From positions 620,001 through 684,000 of the forward strand of contig JAUIMM010001418.1 of assembly GCA_031769625.1 (NCBI GenBank): a DNA stretch of 64,000 bases, written 5' to 3'. The position numbers and the translations under genes were made by a program. Below the pieces are notes generated by a model. The model was not told the DNA's origin. It was given only the letters and a program-made list of their open reading frames with translations, and made no database searches. Origin of the DNA: Taudactylus pleione (lineage: Eukaryota; Chordata; Amphibia; Anura; Myobatrachidae). Every line of letters begins with the position of its first letter. Positions within the stretch are counted from its first letter, which is position 1. This document shows, piece after piece, positions 15,001 to 30,900 of the stretch.

Positions 15001-17990
15001 GGTCCTGTATTTTCTGGAATTATGACACACAATACACTATGTATGACACATATAATGGGTTACTGTGATCACTGGTCCTGTATATGCTGGAATTGTGACA
15101 CACAATACACTATGTATGACACATATAATGGGTTACTGTGATCGCTGGTCCTGTATAAGCTGGATATATGACACACAATACACTATGTATGACACATATA
15201 ATGGGTTACTGTGATCACTGGTCCTATATATGCTGGAATTATGACACACAATACACTATGTATGTCACATATAATGGTTTACTGTGATCACTGGTCCTGT
15301 ATATGCCGGATACATGACACACAATACACTATGTATGACACATATAATGGGTTACTGTGATCACTGGTCCTGTATATGCTGGAATTATGACACACAATAC
15401 ACTATGTATGACACATATAATGGGTTACTGTGATCGCTTGTCCTGTATAATCTGAAATTATGACACACAATACACTATGTATGACACATATAATGGGTTA
15501 ATGTGATCGCTGGTCCTGTATATGCTGGAATTATGACACACAATACACTATGTATGACACATATAATGGGTTACTGTGATCGCTGGTCCTGTATAAGCTG
15601 GAATTATGACACACAATACACTATGTATGACACATATATAATTGGTTACTGTGATCACTGGTCCTGTATATGCTGGAATTATGACACACAATACACTTTG
15701 TATGACACATATAATGGGTTACTGTGATCGCTGGTCCTGTATATGCTGGAATTATGACACATAATACACTATGTATGACACATATAATGGGTTACTGTGA
15801 TCGCTGGTCCTGTATATTCTGGAATTATGACACACAATACACTATGTATGACACATATAATGGGTTACTGTGATCGCTGGTCCTGTATATGCTGGAATTA
15901 TGACACACAATACACTATGTATGACACATCTAATGGGTTACTGTGATCGCTGGTCCTGTATATGCTGGAATTATGCCACACAATACACTATGTATGACAC
16001 ATATAATGGGTTACTGTGATCGCTGGTCCTGTATATTCTGGAATTATGACACAGAATACACTATGTGTGACACATATAATGGCTTACTGTGATCACTGGT
16101 CCTGTATATGCAGGAATTGTGACACACAATACACTATGTATGACACATCTAATGGGTTACTGTGATCGCTGGTCCTGTATATGCTGGATACATGACACAC
16201 AATACACTATGTATGACACATATAATGGGTTACTGTGATCACTGGTCCTGTATATGCTGGAATTATGACACACAATACACTATGTATGTCACATATAATG
16301 GGTTACTGTGATCACTGGTCCTGTATATGCTGGATACAAGACACACAATACATTATGTATGACACATATAATGGGTTACTGTGATCACTGGTCCTGTATA
16401 TGGTGGAATTATGACACACAATACACTATGTATGACACATATAATGGGTTACTGTGATCGCTTGTCCTGTATAAGCTGGAATTATGACACACAATACACT
16501 ATGTATGACACATATAATGGGTTACTGTGATCGCTGGTCCTGTGTATGCTGGAATTATGACACACAATACACTATGTATGACACATATAATGGGTTACTG
16601 TGATCGCTGGTCCTGTATATTCTGGAATTATGACACACAATACACTATGTATGACACATATAATGGGTTACTGTGATCGCTGGTCCTGTATATGCTGGAA
16701 TTATGACACACAATACACTATGTATGACACATATAATGGGTTACTGTGATCGCAGGTCCTGTATATTCTGGAATTATGACACACAATACACTATGTATGA
16801 CACATATAATGGGTTACTGTGATCGCTGGTCCTGTATATGCTGGAATTATGACACAATACACTATGTATCACTTATATAATGGTCACTGTGATCGCTGGT
16901 CCTGTATATGCTGGAATTATGACACAATACACTATGTATGACATATATAATGGTTACTGTGATCGCTGGTCCTGTATATGCTGGAATTATGACACACAAT
17001 ACACTATGTATGACACATCTAATGGGTTACTGTGATCGCTGGTCCTGTATATGCTGGAATTATGACACAATACACTATGTATGACACATATAATGGGTTA
17101 CTGTGATCGCTTGTCCTGTATATTCTGGAATTATGACACACAATACACTATGTATGACACATATAATGGGTTACTGTGATCACTGGTCCTGTATATGCTG
17201 GAATTGTGACACACAATACACTACGTATGACACATATAATGGGTTACTGTGATCGCTGCTCCTGTATATGCTGGTTACATGACACACAATACACTATGTA
17301 TGACACATATAATGGGTTACTGTGATCACTGGTCCTGTATATGCTGGAATTATGACACACAATACATTATGTATGTCACATATAATGGGTTACTGTGATC
17401 ACTGGTCCTGTATATGCTGGATACATGACACACAATACACTATGTATGACACATATAATGGGTTACTGTGATCACTGGTCCTGTATATGCTGGAATTATG
17501 ACACACAATACACTTTGTATGACACATATAATGGGTTACTGTGATCGCTGGTCCTGTATATGCTGGAATTATGACACACAATACACTATATATAACACAT
17601 ATAATGGGTTACTGTGATCGCTGGTCCTGTATAAGCTGGAATTATGACACACAATACACTATGTATGACACATATAATGGGTTACTGTGATCGCTGGTCC
17701 TGTATATTCTGGAATTATGACACACAATACACTATGTATGACACATATAATGGGTTACTGTGATCGCTGGTCCTGTATATGCTGGAATTATGACACACAA
17801 TACACTATGTATGACATATATAATGGTTACTGTGATCGCTGGTCCTGTATATGCTGGAATTATGACACACAATACACTATGTATGAAACATATAATGGGT
17901 TACTGTGATCGCTGGTCCTGTATTTTCTGGAATTATGACACACAATACACTATGTATGACACATATAATGGGTTACTGTGATCACTGGTC
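1..17990 (+). repeat. Sub-array A: higher-order repeats of about 2.55-2.62 kb
   Basis: The same ordered series of variant monomers restarts at about 1, 2,620, 4,218, 6,764, 10,110, 12,656 and 17,317. The unit lengths are 2,619, 1,598, 2,546, 3,346, 2,546 and 4,661 bp. Units 1 and 10,110 match along their full length, except that the later one lacks a single 73-bp monomer near 11,340. Unit 12,656 matches unit 1 for about 2.06 kb and then departs. The 1,598-bp unit lacks an internal block. Within each unit the first two 657-bp blocks (9 monomers) are themselves near-duplicates, for example 83-265 versus 740-922. Copies one HOR apart differ by scattered single bases, far fewer than adjacent monomers do. 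Confidence 0.85.
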
Positions 17991-20900
17991 CTGTATATGC
18001 TGGAATTGTGACACACAATACACTATGTATGACACATATAATGGGTTACTGTGATCGCTGGTCCTGTATATGCTGGATACATGACACACAATACACTATG
18101 TATGACACATATAATGGGTTACTGTGATCGCTGGTCCTGTATATGCTGGAATTATGACACACAATACACTATGTATGACACACATAATGGGTTACTGTGA
18201 TCACTGGTCCTGTATATGCCGGATACATGACACACAATACACTATGTATGACACACATAATGGGTTACTGTGATCGCTTGTCCTGTATAAACTGGAATTA
18301 TGACACACAATACACTATGTATGACACATATAATGGGTTACTGTGATCGCTGGTCCTGTATATGCTGGAATTATGACACACAATACACTTTGTATGACAC
18401 ATATAATGGGTTACTGTGATCGCTGGTCCTGTATATGCTGGAATTATGACACATAATACACTATGTATGACACATATAATGGGTTACTGTGATCGCTGGT
18501 CCTGTATATTCTGGAATTATGACACACAATACACTATGTATGACACATATAATGGGTTACAGTGATCGCTGGTCCTGTATATGCTGGAATTATGACACAC
18601 AATACACTATGTATGACACATCTAATGGGTTACTGTGATCGCTGGTCCTGTATATGCTGGAATTATGACACACAATACACTATGTATGACACATATAATT
18701 GGTTACTGTGATCGCTGGTCCTGTATATTCTGGAATTATGACACACAATACACTATGTATGACACATATAATGGCTTACTGTGATCACTGGTCCTGTATC
18801 TGCTGGAATTGTGACACACAATACACTATGTATGACACATATAATGGGTTACTGTGATCGCTGGTCCTGTATATGCTGGATACATGACACACAATACACT
18901 ATGTATGACACATATAATGGGTTACTGTGATCACTGGTCCTGTATATGCTGGAATTATGACACACAATACACTATGTATGTCACATATAATGGGTTACTG
19001 TGATCACTGGTCCTGTATATGCTGGATACAAGACACACAATACACTATGTATGACACATATAATGGGTTACTGTGATCACTGGTCCTGTATATGCTGGAA
19101 TTATGACACACAATACACTATGTATGACACATATAATGGGTTACTGTGATCGCTTGTCCGGTATAAGCTGGAATTATGACACACAATACACTATGTATGA
19201 CACATATAATGGGTTACTGTGATCGCTGGTCCTGTATATGCTGGAATTATGACACACAATACACTATGTATGACACACATAATGGGTTACTGTGATCGCT
19301 TGTCCTGTATAAGCTGGAATTATGACACACAATACACTATGTATGACACATCTAATGGGTTACTGTGATCGCTGGTCCTGTATATGCTGGAATTATGACA
19401 CAATACACTATGTATGACACATAATGGGTTACTGTGATCGCTGGTCCTGTATTTTCTGGAATTATGACACACAATACACTATGTATGACACATATAATGG
19501 GTTACTGTGATCACTGGTCCTGTATATGCTGGAATTGTGACACACAATACACTATGTATGACACATATAATGGGTTACTGTGATCGCTGGTCCTGTATAT
19601 GCTGGATACATGACACACAATACACTATGTATGACACATATAATGGGTTACTGTGATCACTGGTCCTATATATGCTGGAATTATGACACACAATACACTA
19701 TGTATGTCACATATAATGGGTTACTGTGATCACTGGTCAAGTATATGCCTGATACATGACACACAATACACTATGTATGACACATATAATGGGTTACTGT
19801 GATCACTGGTCCTGTATATGCTGGAAGTATGACACACAATACACTATGTATGACACATATAATGGGTTTCTGTGATCGCTTGTCCTGTATAAGCTGAAAT
19901 TATGACACACAATACACTATGTATGACACATATAATGGGTTACTGTGATCGCTGGTCCTGTATATGCTGGAATTATGACACACAATACACGATGTAAGAC
20001 ACATATAATGGGTTACTGTGATCGCTGGTCCTGTATATGCTGGAATTATGACACACAATACACTATGTATGACACACATAATGGGTTACTGTGATCACTG
20101 GTCCTGTATATGCCGGATACATGACACACAATACACTATGTATGACACACATAATGGGTTACTGTGATCGCTTGTCCTGTATAAGCTGGAATTATGACAC
20201 ACAATACACTATGTATGACACATATAATGGGTTACTGTGATCGCTGGTCCTGTATATGCTGGAATTATGACACACAATACACTATGTATGACACATATAA
20301 TGGGTTACTGTGATCGCTGGTCCTGTATATTCTGGAATTATGACACATAATACACTATGTATGACACATATAATGGGTTACTGTGATCGCTGGTCCTGTA
20401 TATTCTGGAATTATGACACACAATACACTATGTATGACACATATAATGGGTTACAGTGATCGCTGGTCCTGTATATGCTGGAATTATGACACACAATACA
20501 CTATGTATGACACATCTAATGGGTTACTGTGATCGCTGGTCCTGTATATGCTGGAATTATGACACACAATACACTATGTATGACACATATAATTGGTTAC
20601 TGTGATCGCTGGTCCTGTATATTCTGGAATTATGACACACAATACACTATGTATGACACATATAATGGCTTACTGTGATCACTGGTCCTGTATCTGCTGG
20701 AATTGTGACACACAATACACTATGTATGACACATATAATGGGTTACTGTGATCGCTGGTCCTGTATATGCTGGATACATGACACACAATACACTATGTAT
20801 GACACATATAATGGGTTACTGTGATCACTGGTCCTGTATATGCTGGAATTATGACACACAATACACTATGTATGTCACATATAATGGGTTACTGTGATCA

Positions 20901-23900
20901 CTGGTCCTGTATATGCTGGATACAAGACACACAATACACTATGTATGACACATATAATGGGTTACTGTGATCACTGGTCCTGTATATGCTGGAATTATGA
21001 CACACAATACACTATGTATGACACATATAATGGGTTACTGTGATCGCTTGTCCGGTATAAGCTGGAATTATGACACACAATACACTATGTATGACACATA
21101 TAATGGGTTACTGTGATCGCTGGTCCTGTATATGCTGGAATTATGACACACAATACACTATGTATGACACACATAATGGGTTACTGTGATCGCTTGTCCT
21201 GTATAAGCTGGAATTATGACACACAATACACTATGTATGACACATCTAATGGGTTACTGTGATCGCTGGTCCTGTATATGCTGGAATTATGACACAATAC
21301 ACTATGTATGACACATAATGGGTTACTGTGATCGCTGGTCCTGTATTTTCTGGAATTATGACACACAATACACTATGTATGACACATATAATGGGTTACT
21401 GTGATCACTGGTCCTGTATATGCTGGAATTGTGACACACAATACACTATGTATGACACATATAATGGGTTACTGTGATCGCTGGTCCTGTATATGCTGGA
21501 TACATGACACACAATACACTATGTATGACACATATAATGGGTTACTGTGATCACTGGTCCTATATATGCTGGAATTATGACACACAATACACTATGTATG
21601 TCACATATAATGGTTTACTGTGATCACTGGTCAAGTATATGCCTGATACATGACACACAATACACTATGTATGACACATATAATGGGTTACTGTGATCAC
21701 TGGTCCTGTATATGCTGGAAGTATGACACACAATACACTATGTATGACACATATAATGGGTTACTGTGATCGCTGGTCCTGTATATGCTGGAATTATGAC
21801 ACACAATACACGATGTAAGACACATATAATGGGTTACTGTGATCGCTGGTCCTGTATATGCTGGAATTATGACACACAATACACTATGTATGATGACACA
21901 TATAATGGGTTACTGTGATCACTGGTCCTGTATATGCTATATATATGACACACAATACACTATGTATGACACACATAATGGGTTACTGTGATCGCTTGTC
22001 TTGTATAAGCTGTAATTATGACACACAATACACTATGTATGACACATATAATGGGTTACTGTGATCGCTGGTCCTGTATATGCTGGAATTATGACACACA
22101 ATACACTTTGTATGACACATATAATGGGTTACTGTGATCGCTGGTCCTGTATATGCTGGAATTATGACACATAATACACTATGTATGACACATATAATGG
22201 GTTACTGTGATCGCTGGTCCTGTATATTCTGGAATTATGACACACAATACACTATGTATGACACACATAATGGGTTACTGTGATCGCTGGTCCTGTATAT
22301 GCTGGAATTATGACACACAATACACTATGTATGACACATCTAATGGGTTACTGTGATCGTTGGTCCTGTATATGCTGGAATTATGACACACAATACACTA
22401 TGTATGACACATATAATGGGTTACTGTGATCGCTGGTCCTGTATATGCTGGATACATGACACACAATACACTATGTATGACACATATAATGGGTTACTGT
22501 GATCGCTGGTCCTGTATATGCTGGATACATGACACACAATACACTATGTATGACACATATAATGGGTTACTGTGATCACTGGTCCTATATATGCTGGAAT
22601 TATGACACACAATACACTATGTATGTCACATATAATGGGTTACTGTGATCACTGGTCAAGTATATGCCTGATACATGACACACAATACACTATGTATGAC
22701 ACATATAATGGGTTACTGTGATCACTGGTCCTGTATATGCTGGAAGTATGACACACAATACACTATGTATGACACATATAATGGGTTTCTGTGATCGCTT
22801 GTCCTGTATAAGCTGAAATTATGACACACAATACACTATGTATGACACATATAATGGGTTACTGTGATCGCTGGTCCTGTATATGCTGGAATTATGACAC
22901 ACAATACACGATGTAAGACACATATAATGGGTTACTGTGATCGCTGGTCCTGTATATGCTGGAATTATGACACACAATACACTATGTATGATGACACATA
23001 TAATGGGTTACTGTGATCACTGGTCCTGTATATGCTATATATATGACACACAATACACTATGTATGACACACATAATGGGTTACTGTGATCGCTTGTCTT
23101 GTATAAGCTGTAATTATGACACACAATACACTATGTATGACACATATAATGGGTTACTGTGATCACTGGTCCTGTATATGCTGGAATTATGACACACAAT
23201 ACACTTTGTATGACACATATAATGGGTTACTGTGATCGCTGGTCCTGTATATGCTGGAATTATGACACATAATACACTATGTATGACACATATAATGGGT
23301 TACTGTGATCGCTGGTCCTGTATATTCTGGAATTATGACACACAATACACTATGTATGACACATATAATGGGTTACTGTGATCGCTGGTCCTGTATATGC
23401 TGGAATTATGACGCACAATACACTATGTATGACACATCTAATGGGTTACTGTGATCGTTGGTCCTGTATATGCTGGAATTATGACACACAATACACTATG
23501 TATGACACATATAATTGGTTACTGTGATCGCTTGTCCTGTATATTCTGGAATTATGACACACAATACTCTATGTATGACACATATAATGGCTTACTGTGA
23601 TCACTGGTCCTGTATATGCTGGAATTGTGACACACAATACACTATATATGACACATATAATGGGTTACTGTGATCGCTGGTCCTGTATATGCTGGATACA
23701 TGACACACAATACACTATGTATGACACATATAATGGGTTACTGTGATCACTGGTCCTGTATATGCTGGAATTATGACACACAATACACTATGTATGTCAC
23801 ATATAATGGGTTACTGTGATCAGTGGTCCTGTATATGCTGGATACAAGACACACAATACACTATGTATGACACATATAATAGGTTACTGTGATCACTGGT

Positions 23901-26900
23901 CCTGTATATGCTGGAATTATGACACACAATACACTATGTATGACACATATAATGGGTTACTGTGATCGCTTGTCCTGTATAAGCTGGAATTATGACACAC
24001 AATACACTATGTATGACACATATAATGGGTTACTGTGATCGCTGGTCCTGTATATGCTGGAATTATGACACACAATACACTATGTATGACACACATAATG
24101 GGTTACTGTGATCGCTTGTCCTGTATAAGCTGGAATTATGACACACAATACACTATGTATGACATATATAATGGGTTACTGTGATCACTGGTCCTGTATA
24201 TGCTGTTATTATGACACACAATACACTATGTATGACACATATAATGGGTTACTGTGATCGCTGGTCCTGTATATGCTGGAATTATGACATAATACACTAT
24301 GTATGACACATAATGGGTTACTGTGATCGCTGTTCCTGGATTTTCAAGGAAATAATGACACACAAAACACTAAGTATGACACATATAATGGCTTACTGTG
24401 ATCACTGGTCCTGTATATGCTGGAATTGTGACACACAATACACTATGTATGACACATATAATGGGTTACTGTGATCGCTGGTCCTGTATATGCTGGATAC
24501 ATGACACACAATACACTATGTATGACACATATAATGGGTTACTGTGATCACTGGTCCTGTATATGCTGGAATTATGACACACAATACACTATGTATGTCA
24601 CATATAATGGGTTACTGTGATCACTGGTCCTGTATATGCTGGATACAAGACACACAATACACTATGTATGACACATATAATGGGTTACTGTGATCACTGG
24701 TCCTGTATATGCTGGAATTATGACACACAATACACTATGTATGACACATATAATGGGTTACTGTGATCGCTTGTCCGGTATAAACTGGAATTATGACACA
24801 CAATACACTATGTAAGACACATATAATGGGTTACTGTGATCGCTGGTCCTGTATATGCTGGAATTATGACACACAATACACTATGTATGACACACATAAT
24901 GGGTTACTGTGATCGCTTGTCCTGTATAACCTGGAATTATGACACACAATACACTATGTATGACACATATAATGGGTTACTGTGATCGCTGGTCCTGTAT
25001 ATGCTGGAATTATGACACACAATACACTATGTATGACAAATCTAATGGGTTACTGTGATCGCTGGTCCTGTATATGCTGGAATTATGACACAATACACTA
25101 TGTATGACACATAATGGGTTACTGTGATCGCTGTTCCTGTATTTTCTGGAATTATGATACACAGTACACTATGTATGACACATATAATGGGTTACTGTGA
25201 TCACTGGTCCTGTATATGCTGGAATTGTGACACACAATACACTATGTATGACACATATAATGGGTTACTGTGATCGCTGGTCCTGTATATGCTGGAATTA
25301 TGACACAATACACTATGTATGACACATAATGGGTTACTGTGATCGCTGGTCCTGTATTTTCTGGAATTATGACACACAATACACTATGTATGACACATAT
25401 AATGGGTTACTGTGATCGCTGGTCCTGTATATGCTGGATACATGACACACAATACACTATGTATGACACATATAATGGGTTACTGTGATCACTGGTCCTA
25501 TATATGCTGGAATTATGACACACAATACACTATGTATGTCACATATAATGGGTTACTGTGATCACTGGTCAAGTATATGCCGGATACATGACACACAATA
25601 CACTATGTATGACACATATAATGGGTTACTGTGATCACTGGTCCTGTATATGCTGGAAGTATGACACACAATACACTATGTATGACACATATAATGGGTT
25701 TCTGTGATCGCTCGTCCTGTATAAGCTGAAATTATGACACACAATACACTATGTATGACACATATAATGGGTTACTGTGATCGCTGGTCCTGTATATGCT
25801 GGAATTATGACACACAATACACTATGTATGACACATATAATGGGTTACTGTGATCGCTGGTCCTGGATATGCTGGAATTATGACACACAATACACTATGT
25901 ATGATGACACATATAATGGGTTACTGTGATCACTGGTCCTGTATATGCTATATATATGACACACAATACACTATGTATGACACACATAATGGGTTACTGT
26001 GATCGCTTGTCCTGTATAAGCTGGAATTATGACACACAATACACTATGTATGACACATATAATGGGTTACTGTGATCGCTGGTCCTGTATATGCTGGAAT
26101 TATGACACACAATACACTTTGTATGACACATATAATGGGTTACTGTGATCGCTGGTCCTGTATATGCTGGAATTATGACACATAATACACTATGTATGAC
26201 ACATATAATGGGTTACTGTGATCGCTGGTCCTGTATATTCTGGAATTATGACACACAATACACTATGTATGACACATATAATGGGTTACTGTGATCGCTG
26301 GTCCTGTATATGCTGGAATTATGAAAACAATACACTATGTATGACACATCTAATGGGTTACTGTGATCGCTGGTCCTGTATATGCTGGAATTATGACACA
26401 CAATACACTTTGTATGACACATATAATGGCTTACTGTGATCACTGGTCCTGTATATGCTGGAATTGTGACACACAATACACTATGTATGACACATATAAT
26501 GGGTTACTGTGATCGCTGGTCCTGTATATGCTGGATACATGACACACAATACACTATGTATGACACATATAATGGGTTACTGTGATCACTGGTCCTGTAT
26601 ATGCTGGAATTATGACACACAATACACTATGTATGTCACATATAATGGGTTACTGTGATCAGTGTTCCTGTATATGCTGGATACAAGACACACAATACAC
26701 TATGTATGACACATATAATGGGTTACTGTGATCACTGGTCCTGTATATGCTGGAATTATGACACACAATACACTATGTATGACACATATAATGGGTTACT
26801 GTGATCGCTTGTCCTGTATATGCTGGAATTATAACACACAATACACTATGTATGACACATATAATGGGTTACTGTGATCGCTGGTCCTGTATATGCTGGA

Positions 26901-27990
26901 ATTATGACACACAATACACTATGTATGACACACATAATGGGTTACTGTGATCGCTTGTCCTGTATAAGCTGGATACATGACACACAATACACTATGTATG
27001 ACACATATAATGGGTTACTGTTATCACTGGTCCTGTATATGCTGGAATTATGACACACAATACACTATGTATGACACATATAATGGGTTACTGTGATCGC
27101 TTGTCCTGTATAAGATGGAATTATGACACACAATACACTATGCATGACACATATAATGGGTTACTGTGATCGCTGGTCCTGTATATGCTGGAATTATGAC
27201 ACACAATACACTATGTATGACACATATAATGGGTTACTGTGATCGCTGGTCCTGTATATGCTGGATACATGACACACAATACACTATGTATGACACATAT
27301 AATGGGTTACTGTTATCACTGGTCCTGTATATGCTGGAATTATGACACACAATACACTATGTATGTCACATATAATGGGTTACTGTGATCACTGGTCCTG
27401 CATATGCTGGATACATGACACACAATACACTATGTATGACACATATAATGGGTTACTGTGATCACTGGTCCTGTATATGCTGGAATTGTGACACACAGTA
27501 CACTATGTATGACACATATAATGGGTTACTGTGATCGCTGGTCCTGTATATGCTGGATACATGACACACAATACACTATGTATGACACATATAATGGGTT
27601 ACTGTGATCGCTGGTCCTGTATATGCTGGAATTATGACACACAATACACTATGTATGACACATATAATGGGTTACTGTGATCGCTTGTCCTGTATAAGCT
27701 GGAATTATGACACACAATACACTATGTATGACACATATAATGGGTTACTGTGATCGCTGGTCCTGTATATGCTGGAATTATGACACACAATACACTATGT
27801 ATGACACACATAATGGGTTACTGTGATCGCTTGTCCTGTATAAGCTGGAATTATGACACACAATACACTATGTATGACACATATAATGGGTTACTGTGAT
27901 CACTGGTCCTGTATATGCTGGAATTATGACACACAATACACTATATATGACACATATAATGGGTTACTGTGATCGCTGGTCCTGTATATG
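17990..27990 (+). repeat. Sub-array B: satellite with a different HOR register (about 1.9 kb and 1.1 kb)
   Basis: Rare variants recur at new spacings here. 'tatctgctgg' occurs near 18,797 and 20,692, and 'gtccggtataagc' near 19,157 and 21,051, both about 1,895 bp (26 monomers) apart. The 3-bp insertion giving 'gatgatgacacatat' occurs near 21,889, 22,986 and 25,900. Each time it is followed by the unusual 'tgctatatatatgac' monomer, at spacings of about 1.1 and 2.9 kb. One strongly diverged monomer lies near 24,325-24,395 (ggattttcaagga, aacactaag). The boundaries with sub-arrays A and C are approximate. Confidence 0.7.
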
Positions 27991-30900
27991 CTGGAATTAT
28001 GACACACAATACACTATATATGACACATATAATGGGTTACTGTGATCGCTGGTCCTGTATATGCTGGATACTTGACACACAATACACTATGTATGACACA
28101 TATAATGGGTTACTGTGATCGCTGGTCCTGTATATGCTGGATATATGATACACAATACACTATGTATGACACATATAATGGGTTACTGTGATCGCTGGTC
28201 CTGTATATGCTGGATTTATGACACACAATACACTATGTATGACACATATAATGGGTTACTGTGATCACTGGTCCTGTATATTCTGGAATTATGACACACA
28301 ATACACTATGTATGACACATATAATGGGTTACTGTGATCGCTGGTCCTGTATATGCTGGAATTATGACACACAATACTATGTATGACACATATAATGGTT
28401 ACTGTGATGGCTGGTCCTGTATATGCTGGAATTATGACACACAATACACTATGTATGACACACATAATGGGTTACTGTGATCACTGGTCCTGTATATGCT
28501 GGAATTATGACACACAATACACTATGTATGACACATATAATGGGTTACTGTGATCACTGGTCCTGTATATGCTGGAATTATGACACACAATAAACTATGT
28601 ATGACACATATAATGGGTTACTGTGATCCCTGGTCCTGTATATGCTGGAATTATGACACACAATACACTTTGTACGACACATATAATGGGTTACTGTGAT
28701 CGCTGGTCCTGTATATGCTGGATACATGACACACAATACACTATGTATGACACATATAATGGGTTACTGTGATCGCTGGTCCTGTATATGCTGGATATAT
28801 GATACACAATACACTATGTATGACACATATAATGGGTTACTGTGATCGCTGGTCCTGTATATGCTGGAATTATGACACACAATACACTATGTATGACACA
28901 TATAATGGGTTATTGTGATCCTTGGTCCTGTATATGCTGGAATTATGACACATAATACACCAGGTATGACACATATAATGGGTTACTGTGATCGCTGGTC
29001 CTGTATATGCTGGAATTATGACACACAATACACTATGTATGACACATATAATGGGTTACTGTGATCCCTGGTCCTGTATATGCTGGAATTATGACACACA
29101 ATACACTTTGTACGACACATATAATGGGTTACTGTGATCGCTGGTCCTGTATATGCTGGACATATGACACACAATACACTATGTATGACACATATAATGG
29201 GTTACTGTGATCGCTGGTCCTGTATATGCTGGATATATGACACACAATACACTATGTATGACACATACAGTATAATGGGTTTCTGTGATCACTGGTCCTG
29301 TATATGCTGGAATTATGACACACAATACACTATGTATGACACATATAATGGGTTACTGTGATCGCTGGTCCTGTATATGCTGGATACATGACACACAATA
29401 CACTATGTATGACACATATAATGGGTTACTGTGACCACTGGTCCTGTATATGCTGGAATTATGACACACAATACACTATGTATGTCACATATAATGGGTT
29501 ACTGTGATCACTGGTCCTGTATATGCTGGATACATGACACACAATACACTATGTATGACACATATAATGGGTTACTGTGATCACTGGTCCTGTATATGCT
29601 GGAATTATGACACACAATACACTTTGTATGACACATATAATGGGTTACTGTGATCGCTGGTCCTGTATATGCTGGAATTATGACACACAATACACTATAT
29701 ATGACACATATAATGGGTTACTGTGATCGCTGGTCCTGTATATGCTGGAATTATGACACACAATACACTATGTATGACTCATATAATGGGTTACTGTGAT
29801 CGCTGGTCCTGTATATGCTGGAATTATGACACACAATACACTATATATGACACATATAATGGGTTACTGTGATCACTGGTCCTGTATATGCTGGATATAT
29901 GATACACAATCCACTATGTATGACACATATAATGGGTTACTGTGATCGCTGGTCCTGTATATGCTGGAATTATGACACACAATACACTATGTATGACACA
30001 TATAATGGGTTACTGTGATCCCTGGTCCTGTATATGCTGGAATTATGACACATAATACACTATGTATGACACATATAATGGGTTACTGTGATCGCTGGTC
30101 CTGTATATGCTGGAATTATGACACACAATACACTATGTATGACACATATAATGGGTTACTGTGATCCCTGGTCCTGTATATGCTGGAATTATGACACAAT
30201 ACACTTTGTACGACACATATAATGGGTTACTGTGATCGCTGGTCCTGTATATGCTGGATATATGACACACAATACACTATGTATGACACATATAATGGGT
30301 TACTGTGATCCCTGGTCCTGTATATGCTGGAATTATGACACACAATACACTATGTATGACACATATAATGGGTTACTGTGATCACTGGTCCTGTCTATCC
30401 TGGAATTATGACACACAATACACTATGTATGTCACATATAATGGGTTACTGTGATCACTGGTCCTGTATATGCTGGATACTTGACACACAATACACTATG
30501 TATGACACATATAATGGGTTACTGTGATCGCTGGTCCTGTATATTCTGGAATTATGACACACAATACACTAAGTATGACACATATAATGGGTTACTGTGA
30601 TCGCTGGTCCTGTATATGCTGGAATTATGACACACAATACACTATGTATGACACATCTAATGGGTTACTGTGATCGCTGTTCCTGTATATGCTGGAATTA
30701 TGACACAATACACTATGTATGACACATATAATGGGTTACTGTGATCGCTGGTCCTGTATATTCTGGAATTATGACACACAATACACTATGTATGACACAT
30801 ATAATGGGTTACTGTGATGACTGGTCCTGTATATGCTGGAATTGTGACACACAATACACTATGTATGACACATATAATGGGTTACTGTGATCGCTGGTCC

